Assembly (NCBI GenBank): GCA_964516635.1
Contig: CAZEZY010000152.1
Location: 1-5,304 of the forward strand
DNA from: CAZEZY01 sp964516635
Lineage (GTDB): Bacteria > Pseudomonadota > Gammaproteobacteria > Burkholderiales > Burkholderiaceae_C
Direction: 5' to 3'
Length of the DNA: 5,304 nucleotides
In this document: positions 4,889 to 5,304 of the stretch, one piece after another
Layout: each line of letters starts with the position of its first letter
Numbering within the stretch: position 1 is the first letter of the stretch
The notes under the pieces: generated by a model
Told to the model about the DNA's origin: nothing
Databases searched by the model: none
The model's input: only the letters and a program-made list of their open reading frames with translations
Program-made: the position numbers and the translations under genes

Positions 4889-5304
4889 ATGAACAAGGAC
4901 GACATCGAGCGGTTTTTTGCCACCTTGCAGGCAGCCAACCCCCAGCCCAACACGGAACTGGAGTATACGAGCGTGTTCGAGCTGCTCACGGCCGTGCTGC
5001 TCAGCGCCCAGGCCACCGATGTGGGCGTGAACAAGGCGACCCGGCGGCTGTTCCCGGTGGCGAACACGCCCCGGAAAATCCTGGAGCTCGGGCTCGAAGG
5101 TCTGGAGTCGCATATCAAGACCATCGGCCTGTACCGCAGCAAGGCCAAGCACCTGATGCAGACCTGCCGCATCCTGGTGGAGCAACATGGCGGCCAGGTA
5201 CCGCGCCAGCGCGAAGCCCTGGAAGCCTTGCCCGGCGTGGGCCGCAAAACCGCCAACGTGGTGCTGAACGTGGCCTTTGGCGAGCCCACCATGGCGGTGG
5301 ACAC
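4889..5304 (+). CDS. nth: Endonuclease III, bifunctional DNA glycosylase/AP lyase (3' partial)
   Basis: Nth excises oxidised pyrimidines such as thymine glycol and cleaves the abasic site by beta-elimination, starting base excision repair. The 138 complete residues align without gaps to E. coli Nth as I recall it: MNK start, FELLTAVLLSAQATDVGVNKAT at about 30-51, and IKTIGLYRSKA at 75-85. The helix-hairpin-helix LPGVGRKTANV (114-124) carries the catalytic lysine K120 (codon 5246-5248). The catalytic aspartate D138 in AVDT is codon 5300-5302, two bases before the window end. The C-terminal third with the four cysteines for the [4Fe-4S] cluster lies outside, so its presence cannot be judged. 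ATG 4889 has GGGAG upstream and matches the E. coli start exactly. It is transcribed away from the aminotransferase, and its promoter must lie within that gene's 5' coding region or farther upstream. Confidence 0.97.
   Translation, partial: MNKDDIERFFATLQAANPQPNTELEYTSVFELLTAVLLSAQATDVGVNKATRRLFPVANTPRKILELGLEGLESHIKTIGLYRSKAKHLMQTCRILVEQHGGQVPRQREALEALPGVGRKTANVVLNVAFGEPTMAVD

Noticed and set aside
4158..4892. A 244-codon open frame on the plus strand antisense to the aminotransferase
   Set aside because: It mirrors an intact aminotransferase with all cofactor residues. Its translation is Gln/His/Arg-rich with no family resemblance.

Overview
The window is dense, GC-rich bacterial chromosome with strong G/C bias at third codon positions. 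Mfd, the short SerB and the endonuclease III read as betaproteobacterial, most likely order Burkholderiales and Comamonadaceae-like. That placement comes from remembered family sequence, not a search. I see no tRNA, rRNA, CRISPR array, insertion sequence, phage gene or toxin-antitoxin pair. Most of the window is ordinary housekeeping DNA, and I do not see a convincing new multi-gene system.

Layout. (1) 2-1101, plus: the last third of mfd (transcription-repair coupling factor), interrupted by ten Ns at 733-742. The frame differs on the two sides, which an arbitrary-length gap explains. (2) 1049-1699, minus: a flavodoxin-fold NAD(P)H/quinone oxidoreductase that runs 53 bases into the mfd 3' end. 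(3) 1700-1768: the only substantial non-coding stretch, AT-rich, with a perfect 12-base palindrome. (4) 1769-2371, plus: a TetR-family repressor divergent from the oxidoreductase. (5) 2379-3095, plus: serB, phosphoserine phosphatase. (6) 3092-3655, plus: a membrane-anchored thioredoxin-fold protein with a WCPIC active site, overlapping serB by four bases. (7) 3663-4871, minus: a fold-type I PLP aminotransferase of the 2-aminoadipate/MocR-like group. (8) 4889-5304, plus: the 5' part of nth (endonuclease III), cut by the window end just after the catalytic aspartate.

How the genes relate. The oxidoreductase and TetR gene form a classic divergent regulator-target pair around one operator-like palindrome, probably an electrophile, quinone or xenobiotic response. 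TetR, serB and the thioredoxin-like gene are packed tightly enough to be one transcript, so the repressor's promoter could also feed serine biosynthesis. The mfd and nth genes both serve DNA repair but are not adjacent. The aminotransferase and nth start back-to-back with 17 bases between them.

The points most worth a second look are the operator-like palindrome, a 13-pair hairpin just past the mfd stop that lies inside the oppositely oriented oxidoreductase gene, the antiparallel overlap there, and the divergent aminotransferase/nth start region.
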